NCBI RefSeq assembly: GCF_000003815.2
Contig: NC_049994.1
Coordinates: forward strand, 41,437 to 105,436
Reading direction: 5' to 3'
Origin: Branchiostoma floridae
Taxonomy: Eukaryota; Chordata; Leptocardii; Amphioxiformes; Branchiostomatidae
Length of the DNA stretch: 64,000 nt
Part shown: in pieces, positions 20,765 through 33,721 of the stretch
Layout of the letters: each line of letters starts with the position of its first letter
Position numbering within the stretch: position 1 is the stretch's first letter
The notes under the pieces: generated by a model
The model's input: only the letters and a program-made list of their open reading frames with translations
What the model was told of the DNA's origin: nothing
Databases searched by the model: none
Made by a program: the position numbers and the translations under genes

Positions 20765-23700
20765 CTATTTTGTCTCTTCGTTTTGTTTCCCAACCACGTC
20801 CCAACAAGCTAATGCCCATCGTCCTTCCTTCCATTTCCATTCTTCACAGAAGGTTGAATCAATCACAAATTCCTGGCTCCATTTACCAGCAGGAAAGACT
20901 CTTTTACCACCTACTGAGTTACAATGTTTGTTCACCTCACTGTTCAGGGTCTTGTAATACTTGACCTCTTCCCAAAACTCCGGTCCCTCATTTGTTACAC
21001 GTTGCCAAAATGTCTTATTCAAGTAGTCGTACATCATATAATCGATATTGCTCATTTTCCTGTGGTTTTGTTTCTGTTCTGTAGTAAGGGGGATGTGTTC
21101 TTTCTTAGTATGTAGAGCATGCAGTCTGTCAGTTGTGTGTAGAATGTCGTAAAGTCTCCAGCAAAACTTCCTTCTCAGCAGAACTAAGGACTCCTCCCAG
21201 TACTCTGTTATTAGGACCACCGAGTACCAACCCGCAATGGTCCTGTGTAGAAAGAAAATCTAAATAATTAATATGTTTCGGAAAATTATTCCATACCATT
21301 GGCACCTCGTACAATTCGTCAATTTACGTTCTTTTCTTAGAAACAGCATCTTTTCTCTCAAAGCAACAGATTTCAAGAGACTCGCATCGATTTTGAAGCA
21401 ATCTTTCAATTTAAAAGCTCTCACATAGCAATGATAGCTAATTGCATTAAATATAGATTTCTTATTAAGAGAACAGAGTCTATTTTAAGTCACAATTAGT
21501 GTTTTAAGGTGATGTTTGTAAAAAGTCACAATCATTTGAACAAAAGAATATCAAATACACAATAGCTTATTTAGAAAAGAACTAAGAAAAATACAACAAT
21601 TCCAATTTCTTTGAATATCTTAGAAACATTTTGGAAGTAGCTATAATCTTTATTTAGAATAATTGTCAAATTTCTGTATGGTTCTTTCAAATTTAAGAAT
21701 ATTTTCAAATATTTGTGGACTTTGCCTATTAACCCCATAAACGTCACCCCAAGTGTTGCCTCCGTATACTTTTAAATTTCACTGCGGGTCACTGGTAGAT
21801 CCTTTATGGTAGGCCTATGTTGCATGACACCCAACCATACTTCGCAAGGATGAGTGAATTGGTCTCTTCCCATCCCACTGACCCTTTACAAATGTTACAA
21901 AAAATGGTATATAATGGGAAATAATGGTAGAATGAAGTTATCATTATTAATTAAGAAACCATGCGAAGTATCAAATTCCACATCATTTGAAAGTTTTACA
22001 GAACCTGGGGAAGAATGATAAAGTTGAAACAGAGTTAAAGAAATTGAAGTTACTGTATTAAATTACCTAGACATATAATTACAAAGCTTTAAAATTAATT
22101 CGAAATAACGGCAACAAGCATCCGCACGGTGACTTTGAATGGAAACTACTGGATGTATGAAGAAACATGCTTAGATATCCACGTATGTTGCCAAATATTG
22201 CTTATCTTGTGAAATTGTGAAGTTTCTAGTAAACCGATTGAATCTCTCTGTACTTTTGTAATGTACCGATGAAACTTCTCTCTCGAACTGACCTGAACAT
22301 GCTTATATGTTGTAAAATCTTCGACAGCATCAGTCGACATACATACATGATATATATTTATGATTATGTAATATACATTATCTACCTATAATTCAAATTG
22401 TATTTTTTTTTTAATTTAATTGAAAGGTTTTTGATAATGTATGACTTATCAAGTTTGCTGATAGAGGGGAATCATTAGCATTCATACATAAAGTGAAACT
22501 GAAAGAAATTCACCTTTTTAGTGAAATATTATGAAAATACAAATATAACCCACCTGATTGTTTCGTATATTTGGCTTTCATTTTTGCTGGCCATCAGCCT
22601 CTTCGGGAACCCCATAGTGTATGCTTGAAAATTGTGATGTTTCGAATATGATCTTTTCCGGTCGTGATTTCTATTAAGAAACGCTCCAAGTGGATTTTTG
22701 TTACGGCGGGAAATTTTATTCTTCCAAAAGAAGATTGACCGAAAATGATTAAGAGGCTCCCGAAAGATGCCGATATACTTGGTGCCGGGTTCCATGACTC
22801 GGTCCATGGCTGGCTTGTTCATGACAGAATGGTGTATGATGAGGTTGTATTTTCTTCCAGGGGACGGTCTACAGTCGCTCTTTGTCAGCTTTCCACTGTG
22901 GACTATATTTCGGTGGGTTGGTTTAAATCCAACCCACCGGTTGACATTAAAGGCAACCTAAGCAATATCACATTGTTAAGAGTGGAAATATTCTAAATAT
23001 GGCAGTCTGTATAATATTATCATCTAATGCACTATTTTAGCACATTTACATCATTGTTTCATAAATCGAGTCGTTAAAAACAGCGCGGGAATGGGTTGCA
23101 GAAGGGTTCCAGATCAAGTCCTTATTTTTATTTTGGGGGGGGGGGGGGGTTACAATAATAAGAAATATCCTCGAGCAACTTGTCTCTGGGCTGTTTTTAA
23201 CCGCTCAAAGTATCAAATTATGATGTGAATGTGAGAATACAGTGCAGTAGATGTCAATGTCATGCAGATTGCCTTTTTCAGAATATTTCCACTTTGACGC
23301 TGTAATATTGCTTAGGTTGCCTTTAAATGAATATGTTTCATCTATACCATGAAAGAAAGGGTTAAAATATATAGTTTTTACCTGCATGTATGCAGGTATG
23401 GTTTTCACGGGCGTGGGAAAATTTGGAAGCTGGGGATTTAGGGCGCTGTATCTCGAGAACGGATGGTGCGAGCACAACGATTTTTAGTACGTGGGTTGGG
23501 GGTGGTGACCTGACACTCAGGTTTGATTTTGGGCCTCCTGGCGCTTGAACTTGATACTGTATAGGTTGACCCTGTTTTGGTGTGGTTGGGGCATCCTCCC
23601 AATATCTGCTTGGTTGTTAAAACAGATTACGGTTGGGTGTAGAACCATCATCTGGCCTGGGCCACCTCTAATGTATCAGGTTACTTTGTATCAACAGTGT

Positions 23701-26700
23701 CTAATACCAGATGATGTACTACAAATTGTACCTAACCAATTTGAGTTTGCTTGTTAGTCTTTGTGGTGTTTTGAGAGCTGTGGAGTACTGAGTTTAAAGT
23801 TCTGGTACAAGTTCTTTTACCCTGTTTGGCAATCAGCAGAAGACACAACTCTCTAAAGTGAAGGAGAAATGTATAGAGCTTGAGTGTAAGAGAAAGGTAT
23901 GTGTATGATTTTTCCTGTGTTTCTTGTAACAATTGTTTCTTTGGGGATGCCATTTCCCTATTGTATGCAGGTAATTTGTAGTTTGGGGCTAGTCATATTC
24001 GCTTGATTTTTGGGCCTGCTTAATCTATAGTACGGGCAGGGTTAAGTGGTAGAGGCTTTGTTCTGTTTTAAATTTGTTATCGTTTGTTGCATTTTGTCAC
24101 TGCAAAAATATGATGAAATTGTTTTCCCCCTCTAAGCAACTGCTCATTGATTTGGGGGGATGTTTGCTGGGTGTTCACTCTGACTACAACAGCTTTCTGA
24201 ACTTTTTAAAGTTGCCAGCAGCTTGCCATTTATGAATGGGATTGACAAGGACATTTTGAATAGCAAGTTCTGCTGTTAAATTTGGTTTAGGTACTTCAAG
24301 AAATTTAGGTTTTAGTTGGATGGGTTGAATAAAAATATCATACCACCCTGGGGACTAACTGTTGTTGCTGGATGGGGGCTACCACTATTCATATTGTCCA
24401 TGGAACTACTGTAAAAATATAATTGGTCAAATTATGCAAATAACCTTCCAGTGTCAAGTGATATAACACCCCAGAAATAAATCTTTAATGAATATCATTG
24501 CCACACTAAGGAGATTTAGCAGCTCCCTTAGGTCAGTACATTGAAATAGGAAGATATTAGTACTGAATATATCATATGTGACAGAATAACTACATGGGCC
24601 TTCTGAGACAAAAAAAGGTAGGAAAGGTCGTCTCAACAACTTCAAGGTACTGTGGTTGGTTACATGCTTAAGAAATCCAAAATAAGTTATCATATGTTCA
24701 TCCATGCCCAAACTTACACATTCCGAAAATGGAATTTTAAACTTTTGCATGGTGCACAACCAACACGGTAAAAATCTCACTTTTCCAACCACGCAACCAC
24801 GGACGAAAAGAAAAAAAAGATAAACAATAGGTCTACAGACACCCAATACATTTCATGCAGGCCTGAGGTCTACGAACTCTTGTTTCCTGATGTTTTTCAT
24901 ACTTTAAGGAAGAGAAAATATTTATTTGTATGTCGATGGGCGTACATTACCGATTTGTGTGAAAGTATGTTCATGCAATATTTTGTCCTTGGTACGTGAT
25001 GCGTGTGTTTATCTTAAATGACAGATCTTAAATTACCTTGGGTATGATAGTTGATTGTGTATTGCCTTCCTATGACGCTTAGGATAGCAGATGGTCATCC
25101 CGTGGTTCCGGCCGAACCTCGCCAGGACCATAAACGTGGAGCCAGAAGCTGTCTTATGAACCTGGATAGAAATAATGTGTTTTTAGAAGTTATGTACAGA
25201 AATAGTCAAATTCCAAATAAGATATATTTACGTATTACCACTATCATAAGTGAATGAGAGCTTGTTATATTGCATAGTAAGAGACAAAACTCTGTTTCAA
25301 CTATGAGTGGCGTTCAAAAGGTTCTCGGTCGCACCCAGAGATTCTAAATCCAAGACATCGTTACAACCTAATGTTACATGCACAACATTAAAAACCTTAT
25401 TTTTATCATATAATGCAATTAATACATGATTCTTAAAAAAAAGACATGAAAATTTGCAGTATTATGTAATCGTCCAAATATATTAAGCTTACATCACCAT
25501 TATAGATACAGACATTCGCTTAGTCCTAAATGCTATCGATGTGCCCGAGTTACCTTGATGAAGACAAAGTTGGTGACAGGACGGCCACAGGTGGGAAGGC
25601 TTGCTGGAACTAACTTTGTTACATTGCTTTGTGCTGTGGGGTGGTATCCGGTTTGCGTTAGGCTCATCCGGTTTGTACTAGTTTCATCAACTCTGCAGCA
25701 AGTAATACAAACAAATTTATATTTCTAATGAATTAAGATAAGTGTTTGATTGTAAAGAATATCCATCCCTACATTTTCAATATAACAAAGAAGCGAGAAG
25801 AAGTCAAATTCATTTTAGTATCTAATAATACTCTTTTGGCTTAAGACGGACCCATGGCCTAAAATAAAGTAGTATTCTATACATCGATCGTAACTTTTGA
25901 TTGCTCGGTCGCACTACGATGAAACTTCACACAGTTTTAGTACTACTTTAAACACATTGAATACTTGTGATTTTTGTTTTCTACATGCCGGATTTTGGGT
26001 TAGAAATAAACATTTTGGTTAAAAAAAGTGTTGTTTACTTCATGAGTCTAGTCCCAGCTGGAAACAAGACTTTCAATTATGATATTCTAAAGGATGAAAG
26101 CCAACCATAACTTATCATTTTTTATCCTAGTTATTTTGTTTTAAATTAGGATTATATTGTTGTTTTTGGGCCGAAAACATCAGAAACGACCATTTTTTTT
26201 TTTAATTTTTCGTTGAAAATGCACCATAGTCAAAAACATTAAATGATTATACAAAATAACCTCGGACAATTTTGATAAGAAAGGGATAATAGGTAAATCT
26301 TGAGTACAAAAAAGATCAGTACTCTTATTTTGAGCTGGGACTTAAGCCGTAAATGTCATTATTTGACCACACTGACACCATTCAAGGATAAAGGGTCCTT
26401 ACGGTGCCTGTTTACGTTGAAAAGTTGCAAATAACCACAGGTTCGAACGCGCGTTCGGTTCGAATTACGTAATGGAACATCATGGAACACGTGTTCGAAT
26501 TCGGCTGGACAAGGGAACACGCGCCCGAACTCGGAGACAAATCGAGCGTGCATGGGCCGTCTTAGCTCAACAGAGTAGTTTTTTTGTAATGGTAGTTATA
26601 TTGCAATCCATACATAGTATGGGGTTGCAATATATTGTTTTTCCTTTGTCTCTTCTTCTTCTCCTGTCAAATCTTCAAATGGGATTAATTCTTTTCATTT

Positions 26701-28251
26701 TTTGGCTAAATGAGCTGAAATTTGGCAGGCTGGTAGAAATAGCAAATACCCCCAGACAGTTTTTTCACTTTTTTGATAGAGGCCTTAGAATTTATGATAT
26801 TTAGGGTTTTTGGTCATTTTTAGACAAAATATGTATATTTTGGGTCCCTGTGCCCTGGTATTACAAGCTAATGACATGAAATTTGGTACAGAGGTGCATT
26901 GAGCATATGAGCACAGAAAACCATCAAAACTTTCTTCGTAGATTACTTCAAAAATGAGTTATTTTAGGTTTTTGGCCATTTTGACTAAAAATGTCTATTT
27001 TTGGCTCCTATGCCCTTGTATTAAAAATAAATGACCTAAAAGTTGGTACATAGGTGCATTTGACATATGACCACAGAACCCCATCAATGCTTTTTTCATT
27101 GTTTACTCCAAAAATGAGTTACTTTAGGGTTTTTGGCCATTTTTGACTAAAAATGTATATTTTTTGCTCCTATGCCCTTGTATAGAAACCAAATGACCTG
27201 AAAGTTGGTACATAGGTGCGTTTGACATATGACCACAGAACCCCATCAACGCTTTTTTCATTGTTTACTCCAAAAATAAGTTATTTTAGGGTTTTTGGCC
27301 ATTTCTGACTGAAAATGTATATTTTTTGCTCCTATGCCCTTGTATAGAAACCAAATGACCTGGAATTTGGTACAGAGGTGCATTTAACATATGCTCACAG
27401 GACCCCATTGACAATTTCTTCATAGATCACTTCAAAAATGAGTTCTTTTGGGATTTTTAGCCAGTTTTAACTAAAAAATGTATATTTTTGGCTCCTATGC
27501 CCTTATATTGAAACCAAATGACCTAAAATTCGGCATGAAGGTGTGTAGGACAAGTGCCCACAGTACTTCATTTTCCCTTTGAGCAAACATTACTTCAAAT
27601 TGTTGAATTTTGAGATTTTTTCAAGGATGAAGATGGATTGCAATATGCTGTATTTGCTCCTAAGCAAATGTCGGCCTTTCTAGTTATTTCATACATTTCA
27701 TGTATATGTAAATTGTTAGTTTGTTGCGACGTATACCTAACCCATGAGGGTATGCATGTACAATAATCTTCATTCATTTATTCATTCATTCATTCATTCA
27801 TTCATTCATTCATCCATACATAAAGACAATTTGACAAAGGTGAAGGTAGTGGACACAAGCCTTCGGATACCCACAAATTTGTCCAGCTGTCATTTTCTAC
27901 TAACCAATAAGTAAAACTTTGTCTCAAAATCAATAATAGAACATGCCCAAGGAGATGGGTCTGTGACGAACAGACTTGTTGATGATTTGAAGAAAATGAA
28001 TTAATAAAATTTTCTTATTTCTAAGGGTTTTATACTAGATTCTGCACTGTGACAGCAAAGCTTAGTTTGAGAGCACTCGTGCACTGATGTCCTTTGAAAA
28101 AATAGTTTTCTTACCTTTGGGTAATATGGAAATTGGCAAACTCAGGTTTTACCGCGGTCGAGTTGTCCTTCCATCCCGATAGGAAACTAATGGACATGTA
28201 TATTGCCACACAGCTTAAAGAAAATGCAAGAAACATGAACTCTCGTGCCAT
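20765..28251 (-). CDS. Gal3ST-like (galactose-3-O-sulfotransferase family) gene 2, 406 aa, intact
   Basis: Coding exons on the minus strand: 28251-28115, 25692-25554, 25161-25037, 22895-22554, 21242-20765 (407 codons with stop). All junctions are GT-AG with phases 2, 0, 2, 2. The start MAREFMFLAFSLSCVAIYMS is a short tail plus a signal anchor, so a type II Golgi membrane protein is expected. The stem is followed by CGRPVTNFVFIK-VHKTASGST (PAPS 5'-phosphosulfate loop), then FREPLNHFRS (3'-phosphate site), then GWYSVVLITEYWEESLVLL. Known family members transfer sulfate from PAPS to the 3-OH of galactose on glycolipids or glycans; the acceptor here is unknown. It ends earlier (NEETK-stop) than gene 4. 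It carries a MITE in intron 3 and a 162-bp repeat array in intron 1. Confidence 0.92.
22951..23322. mobile_element. TTAA-flanked MITE family 2 (372 bp) in intron 3 of gene 2
   Basis: TTAA at 22947-22950 and 23323-23326. The terminal repeats are AGGCAACCTAAGCAATAT and ATATTGCTTAGGTTGCCT. A second copy lies at 42491-42810. Target preference is the same as family 1, but the termini are unrelated. Confidence 0.85.
23345..24980. other. Intron 3 of gene 2, unassigned moderately repetitive sequence
   Basis: Contains ACCTGCATGTATGCAGG and several TTTTGGGCCT blocks that look like diverged transposon sequence. An open frame at 24454-24846 (minus) is AT-rich, has no family resemblance and lacks splice context; I do not call it a gene. 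Confidence 0.35.
26700..27610 (+). repeat. Tandem array of six ~162-bp units (intron 1 of gene 2)
   Basis: The marker ATGA(C/G)CTGAAA or a close variant recurs at about 26709, 26871, 27031, 27193, 27355 and 27518, that is at 160-163 bp. Each unit also has TTTTTGGCCATTTTTGAC, GCTCCTATGCCCTTGTAT, and GACATATGACCACAGAACCC. The inner units are most alike, as expected from unequal exchange. Stops occur in all frames, so the multiple-of-three period is not evidence of coding. Confidence 0.9.
27611..27813 (+). repeat. LINE-like 3' end with an (ATTC)n tail
   Basis: TTGTTGCGACGTATACCTAA, then TGCATGTACAATAATCTTCATTC, leading into about eleven ATTC units (27770-27813). The same 3' end, with a different tail, is at 48980-49085. 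A shared end with a variable simple-repeat tail is typical of retroposon 3' ends. Confidence 0.6.
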
Positions 28252-30059
28252 GATGGACTTGTCTGGTTCCCTCAGTTAGAACGTTACCGTCTGATCTCGT
28301 AACGTCACCACTCTCCAGCTGCAGAAGTGAGACAATGACAAAAAAAAAACGAATGAAAACCCCGTGAGGTATGATTTATATCTAATCACAATGCCGGTGC
28401 TACTTTTCTTTTATCTATTTCGCTAAAAAAAAATAAAGTAATAGAACTGGGGAATGGAAAATGATCTGGCACTGCTCATATCATAATATATACTCTTTGT
28501 TCAATCTACCAGAACCTTTATGGAAGGAGGCATGCCTGGGTTTTATGGCGGGTAGGTTCCCTATCTGGTTGTGAACATCGTGTACTTTGGCGGCGGTGCT
28601 GTGTTTACTGAATCTGTACTAACTAGGACTTTATAAAGCGTTCACAATGCGTTACAAGTATGACTAAAAAGACAGCCAAACACACATATCATAAAAGCAT
28701 TTAGTTCAAAGCGTTCACTCTGTTTCAAAGAACGCTAATCATAACGTTATAGTATTATGTTAAAATGATATTTGCAACCGATATACTGGCCAGCTAAAAA
28801 TGTTGACATAATGTCGAAGTAAGTTGCAGAAACTTCCCATGCTGTTATTAGATTCCATTGACACAAATGATACCATATACAGATACCAGATAATTCCTAT
28901 CGCTGGCTATAACTTCCCCCCTCCCACTTTGAATCCATGACCTTGTATCCACCGAACTATAGCCTGCCCTCTCCTCATTATGGGTACATCGTGGGTAGTG
29001 CATTAAGCACAGACTGTTACACCAGGCTATAAACATTGACATTAAGGCAGCAGTTGACTGGAGCGAATTCCACCTAATTCAAAGAGGATTTATCTTTATA
29101 AAAACTCTAGTAAACGGGCTTTAGTTTCAGTTTATTAGTGCTAGCTCAATATCATTTTTGCAGGGTATTAAACATTGAAGACATAGTTGCTTATCGAATA
29201 GCACGATCTCACAAATACAGCCTGTACTGGGTGTGGTTGACCTCCTAAGTGGGGCTTCTGATTTGAGTCATGGGTTTAAGGCTGCTAATCAATTAATTTG
29301 ATCCTCAAATGCTTCCATATACAGCAACTGCTCTCTCACACTACAGGCTGAATTAAATGATACGATAGACGAAGAAGCCTTGGTTGAATTTGTAATGGTG
29401 ATGTCAAAAAAAATCAGGTCAGAGCTTGAGGCTGCTAATCAACTAGTTTTATCTGCGCTGCAATGCTTCCAATCAGACAAGAACGGACCACTAGAGAAAG
29501 GGGGTGTTTCCGCACGTTTTAGAAATGATTAGAACAGTAATTAGTCGTTTAGTGCGAGAGATATTTTAAAATGCTCGTTGCTTTTAGTGAGAGGTTTCTT
29601 TAGACCCTCTGAAACATATCTAGTAGTGACATTTTTGGGGCTAAAGCTACAGACACAAGGCTTTCAACGTTTGAAAGAGTTTATATACTGAAATGTCAAA
29701 GTGTCAAACCGTTTTTCGTGCGATTGACTAGCTACGATTGACTAGCTTATGTGTTATTCTATTAAATACATATCAGTAAGAGCAACATGAAACGATATGT
29801 TATATTCAAGTGATCACAAAGACTGAAACGTTCTGAATTAATATTGATTGAAGTATCACGATGTCCACATTTATGTATATGTGTACCCTTAGAAGACAAT
29901 GGCGACACCCACACAAAATTATTATTAAGTAAATAAAGTGTTACCAAAATATTGTTTATGATACGTTAACATGCATTGTTTGTGATACGTTAACATACTA
30001 ATTATCATTGCTATCTTATTATAAAGACGTAAGAAATAACAAATTCTGGACGCTCTTAC

Positions 30060-30205
30060 CTGTTAACATTTATCGGATCCACAGGATAGTCGGAGTATGT
30101 AACACATTTGACCTTTCGTGACTTCTGCGTGACGTAGATTGTTAATTACAAGTTGACTAACCAGTATGGTCACATGGTACTGGTGTCCTTCACCCCTAGT
30201 CTACG
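30060..30205 (-). other. Conserved 5' noncoding exon / promoter block of sulfotransferase gene 2
   Basis: Minus strand CACCAGTACCATGTGACCA through CCTGTGGATCC to TGTTAACAG|GTAAGAG (donor at 30060/30059). The expected acceptor is at 28320-28319 (CACTTCTGCAG). It parallels the blocks of genes 1 and 3. Confidence 0.6.
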
Positions 30206-30359
30206 AGTCGTATGCACAAAAACAGAGGCTCTTCAGTTCAAAACTTTAGGTCATTTCATTTGCAATATCAGAATACAACTTACATGTTAGAGGCAAGCAC
30301 TAATAATGAGAATAATAATGACATTAATACATAGTCCATAAGGCCGCAGCAAGTAAGTT

Positions 30360-30459
30360 NNNNNNNNNNNNNNNNNNNNNNNNNNNNNNNNNNNNNNNNN
30401 NNNNNNNNNNNNNNNNNNNNNNNNNNNNNNNNNNNNNNNNNNNNNNNNNNNNNNNNNNN
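30360..30459. other. Assembly gap (100 N)
   Basis: Run of 100 N upstream of sulfotransferase gene 2. Confidence 1.
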
Positions 30460-31784
30460 GATATATTGTATTGTGAAGTGACACTTGCGAGGTATCCAGG
30501 GCTGTAGTTGTAGAAATGAAACTTATTGGATAGTTGTAAAGGTGACACCAATATGGAAGCCATGAGTGTGGTTACCAACTTTGTTGGTGATGCCAGTCTG
30601 CCACACTAGTGTCACTTTTAACACACCATTACATGTCTTGATTACAGGAATGAATGCCTTGTTGGCTCTGATACCATGTTTTGTCCCTTTAGTTCTTGTT
30701 ACAACATTCATCACAACTGAAAGGGGCCTATTTTTGGAAATGTAACGGGAGGTGCCCCAACACGGTACGCTTTTTCTTGCGCTCAAACTCATGGCGCTCC
30801 ATCGCTAGTTGCCTGAGAGTGGTCAAATTTTGATTACTGAATTTTTTCACATAGATTTGAACAACATACTTGAATAAGAAATGCATCCATGTGGTTCATG
30901 AACCTTTCGCGCTGCGTGTTACAAGCGGCAAACGTAACCTTCCAATTTTGTGCTACGCTGGACAGTGTGCCTAACTCGGTACGCTTTTTTATATTTTTTC
31001 GGAAGTAAGTGATAAATCTAAGTACACAGAAAAAAGTTAATATTTTGATATTTTAGCTTTCTTTGACAGTAAAATCGTGACTGTATGTACTTTTTGTCTC
31101 ACATGAGGAAGGCTGTACCTAGAACAATCCAGCTGATGTTTTACGGGCATTGGGCTGAATGCACTGATTGTGAATGCCCGACTAAAAAAAACTATTACGA
31201 AAAACGACACCGCCAACATCAACAAAACTCTGTCTGATTATATGAAAATATCATCTACATCTCTCTATCAAGTCTTATTTTCACAGACAGCACGAATCAT
31301 TTGTTACAGTCAAATCAATATTTGGAGCGTTCTCTAGTCTGCCACCTTCACGGCCACACTCCCTTGGTAGTACAATGGTGGCAATATTTATGTCGCTTCC
31401 TTTTGGTTGCTTTTCTACTCAACAAACATTTGAAGACCCATATTCATAGTGTTTAATGGAGCTTTATTTATGTGTATCATGGCAGTTGTGTGACTGCTTG
31501 AAAGAGTTCGTATAGTTAGCGACACGAGCCGCCAATACGCAGATGCCGGTGACCACAGTGATTCAGCACTGTCAACATTACTGAATTCTGTTTTTTAAAA
31601 AAACATGAAGTAAATATGTTAAAGTATACTTGGAATGCAAATTAAAGCTGTGTGCATGGACTTGGTTTATTTACCTTTGTAATCAGCATAGTCAGTGGTA
31701 ACAAACACGGTGAACTTATGGATAATACGATCAGCAAAAAATCCGTGCCATCTTACGACGGGAACCGTCTCAGGGCGGCCCCCG
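30460..31784. other. Intergenic, no supportable gene
   Basis: A minus-strand open frame at 30523-30792 is not recognisable and has no splice context. AC(A/T)CGGTACGCTTTTT occurs twice (near 30758 and 30976), suggesting repeat sequence. Confidence 0.35.
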
Positions 31785-32320
31785 TTATAGTTTTTCTGTT
31801 AGTCTGTAGTTTCTGCATAACTTTAGAACCTCTTGATGGACTACGATGATATTTGGTGTGTGGGTGGAAGTTGGGAAGACGAGGGTCAAGATAATTTTTG
31901 AGCCCCCTGTTGTGTGACCTTGGTACTGCAGCAGAGCTTCAATTCTTTTTTTATCTTTTTCCCTGGACATGCAAAGGTCCTGATTTTTGGCGGCAGATAG
32001 CTTTTGATTTCAAGGAATAAGTGGTGTATGTTTGGGCCCCCTAGCAGCTTGCTCTGAAACTGCAGGAGCGTTTTATTAAAATCATGAGGAATATCAATAT
32101 TTACAGTTTTCCAATTTAAATCTCAAACACATGTAACATGTAGTTTGTGGTAGGTCTTAGCACATATAGTAAATCATTGGGATGTCAACATTGTGACCTG
32201 TGTAAGTTAGTGAAATGTTTACATAAGCAAGCATAAATTACGAAGTCATTCATTTAAGTGAAAATAATTTGCATAATCAGAGTATTTCATGGAGGTATGA
32301 GGTCTCCGAAATCTTGTTTT
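31785..32320 (+). repeat. Dispersed repeat family A copy
   Basis: Shares TTGGGAAGACGAGGGTCAA, GACCTTGGTACTGCAG and GGGCCCCCTAGCAGCTTG with the copies at 36365 and 37030, plus the TTTGCATAATCAGAGTATTT segment at its end. Confidence 0.65.
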
Positions 32321-32474
32321 AATTGCCGTGCTTGACCAAGGGATCAATCGGTGTCTGTCATCAATACGAAAATTCGATACATTTCAGTCCACAATTTCGG
32401 GTCTATATCTCGAGCGATACGCCAGGAAATTGCTAGTTTCAAGCAGCATAGTTCCATCCTCTTTGTAACAGTGG

Positions 32475-32820
32475 AAATGTTGGAACAGATATTTTTACGG
32501 TTAAATGTCTGTCTACATTTATTTAAAATATGAGTTTGCCTATATTACCTCGGTGTATGAAGTAACAAAACATAGGTTCGATCCTTCTAAACAATCCGAA
32601 TCTCTCAATACTGTATAGAGATTGTATAAAAGATACTCTACTACAATAAAAATTCTACTTTACGATTGAAATTTGCAGATATGTTTTTCCAATAAGTTAC
32701 CAGGGCCCAGTCATCTATGTTATATTTTTAGATTTTCGAATGTTCTCTATTTTACTTTTTTACTCACAAAATCAAAGAAAACACAAGGCAGTCAATACGC
32801 AACTACAAAAAAATATCATA
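32475..32820 (+). repeat. Direct repeat flanking gene 2, right copy
   Basis: Counterpart of 20262-20620; see that entry. It is now separated from sulfotransferase gene 3 by the NHL gene and 11 kb. Confidence 0.7.
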
Positions 32821-33194
32821 CAATATCAAGTATGCACTATTAAGTGTAATGGACATTATGAATTTACTAGAGCACAATGGAAATCAATCGCTGAAACAGG
32901 CTATTATTGCTAGCCATAGTACTTCTCTTGGTCTTAGTCTTCTCTTAGTTTTCATTTAAAGGAACAAAAATGTCACAGTTTATGTGGTCACTAGTCACCC
33001 AATAGCACTGGCTTCTCTCCAAAATGTCATTTCTTGGCTTTGGTGTCATGTACTTTAAATTATAAATTTGGTGGCCAACTGTAGTCTAGATTCTACATCC
33101 CAAGGTTGCCATTCTGTATTCTAGAAAGCAATAAATTTAAAGAAGCTAAACAAAAATCCTTCTTTATTTGCTTTGTTTAGATATACGTTGACAA
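32821..33194. other. Intergenic, no feature seen
   Basis: AT-rich, no exon or repeat boundary recognised. Confidence 0.35.
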
Positions 33195-33580
33195 AACTAT
33201 TTCTATTCCGAAATTGCTGTACTCCATGCCTCATTGATGTAGATATACCTTTCGCATTTAATTATGTTGCGCATTTAAATCAAACAATTCATCATGCATA
33301 TTGCATCATTTAAATTATTCATTTCCAAGTAAACGAGCACTCTAAATGATGCATTTCGTAAGAATTGTCTAAATGATGTACATATATTATGTAGTTTTAT
33401 TCCAAAATAGCTGTACTCCATTTCTCATTGATGTAGTACACCTTTCGCATTTAATAATGCTGAAATAAGTATGCGGAAATAAAACATTCATACTCACTTG
33501 CTGATGGACATTGGATATTCTAAATTAAACATTCCCCATGCATGTTGTATCATTAAATGATTCAATTCCAAGTAAACCTA
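33195..33580 (+). repeat. Local tandem duplication of ~140-185 bp
   Basis: TATTCCGAAATTGCTGTACTCC ... CCTTTCGCATTTAAT ... CCAAGTAAAC (33200-33335) recurs in the same order at 33397-33580 with an insertion. It lies just past the 3' end of the NHL gene. Confidence 0.65.
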
Positions 33581-33721
33581 AATTGTGCATTTTTCTTTAT
33601 TTACATTTATTTATTTCTTTGTTTATCATGTTTAGCATTGTGTATTCCAGATTATTGTGTATTTTACAATGGCAACGAAGAAAACAACACGAAATGGCCA
33701 GAACCACTTTCTTATAAGCAG

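Noticed and set aside
24454-24846. 130-codon minus-strand open frame
   Set aside because: Lies in a sulfotransferase intron, AT-rich, no domain, no splice context.
26700-27610. CRISPR-like or coding repeat array
   Set aside because: Units are 162 bp without short repeat/unique spacer structure, and all frames have stops.
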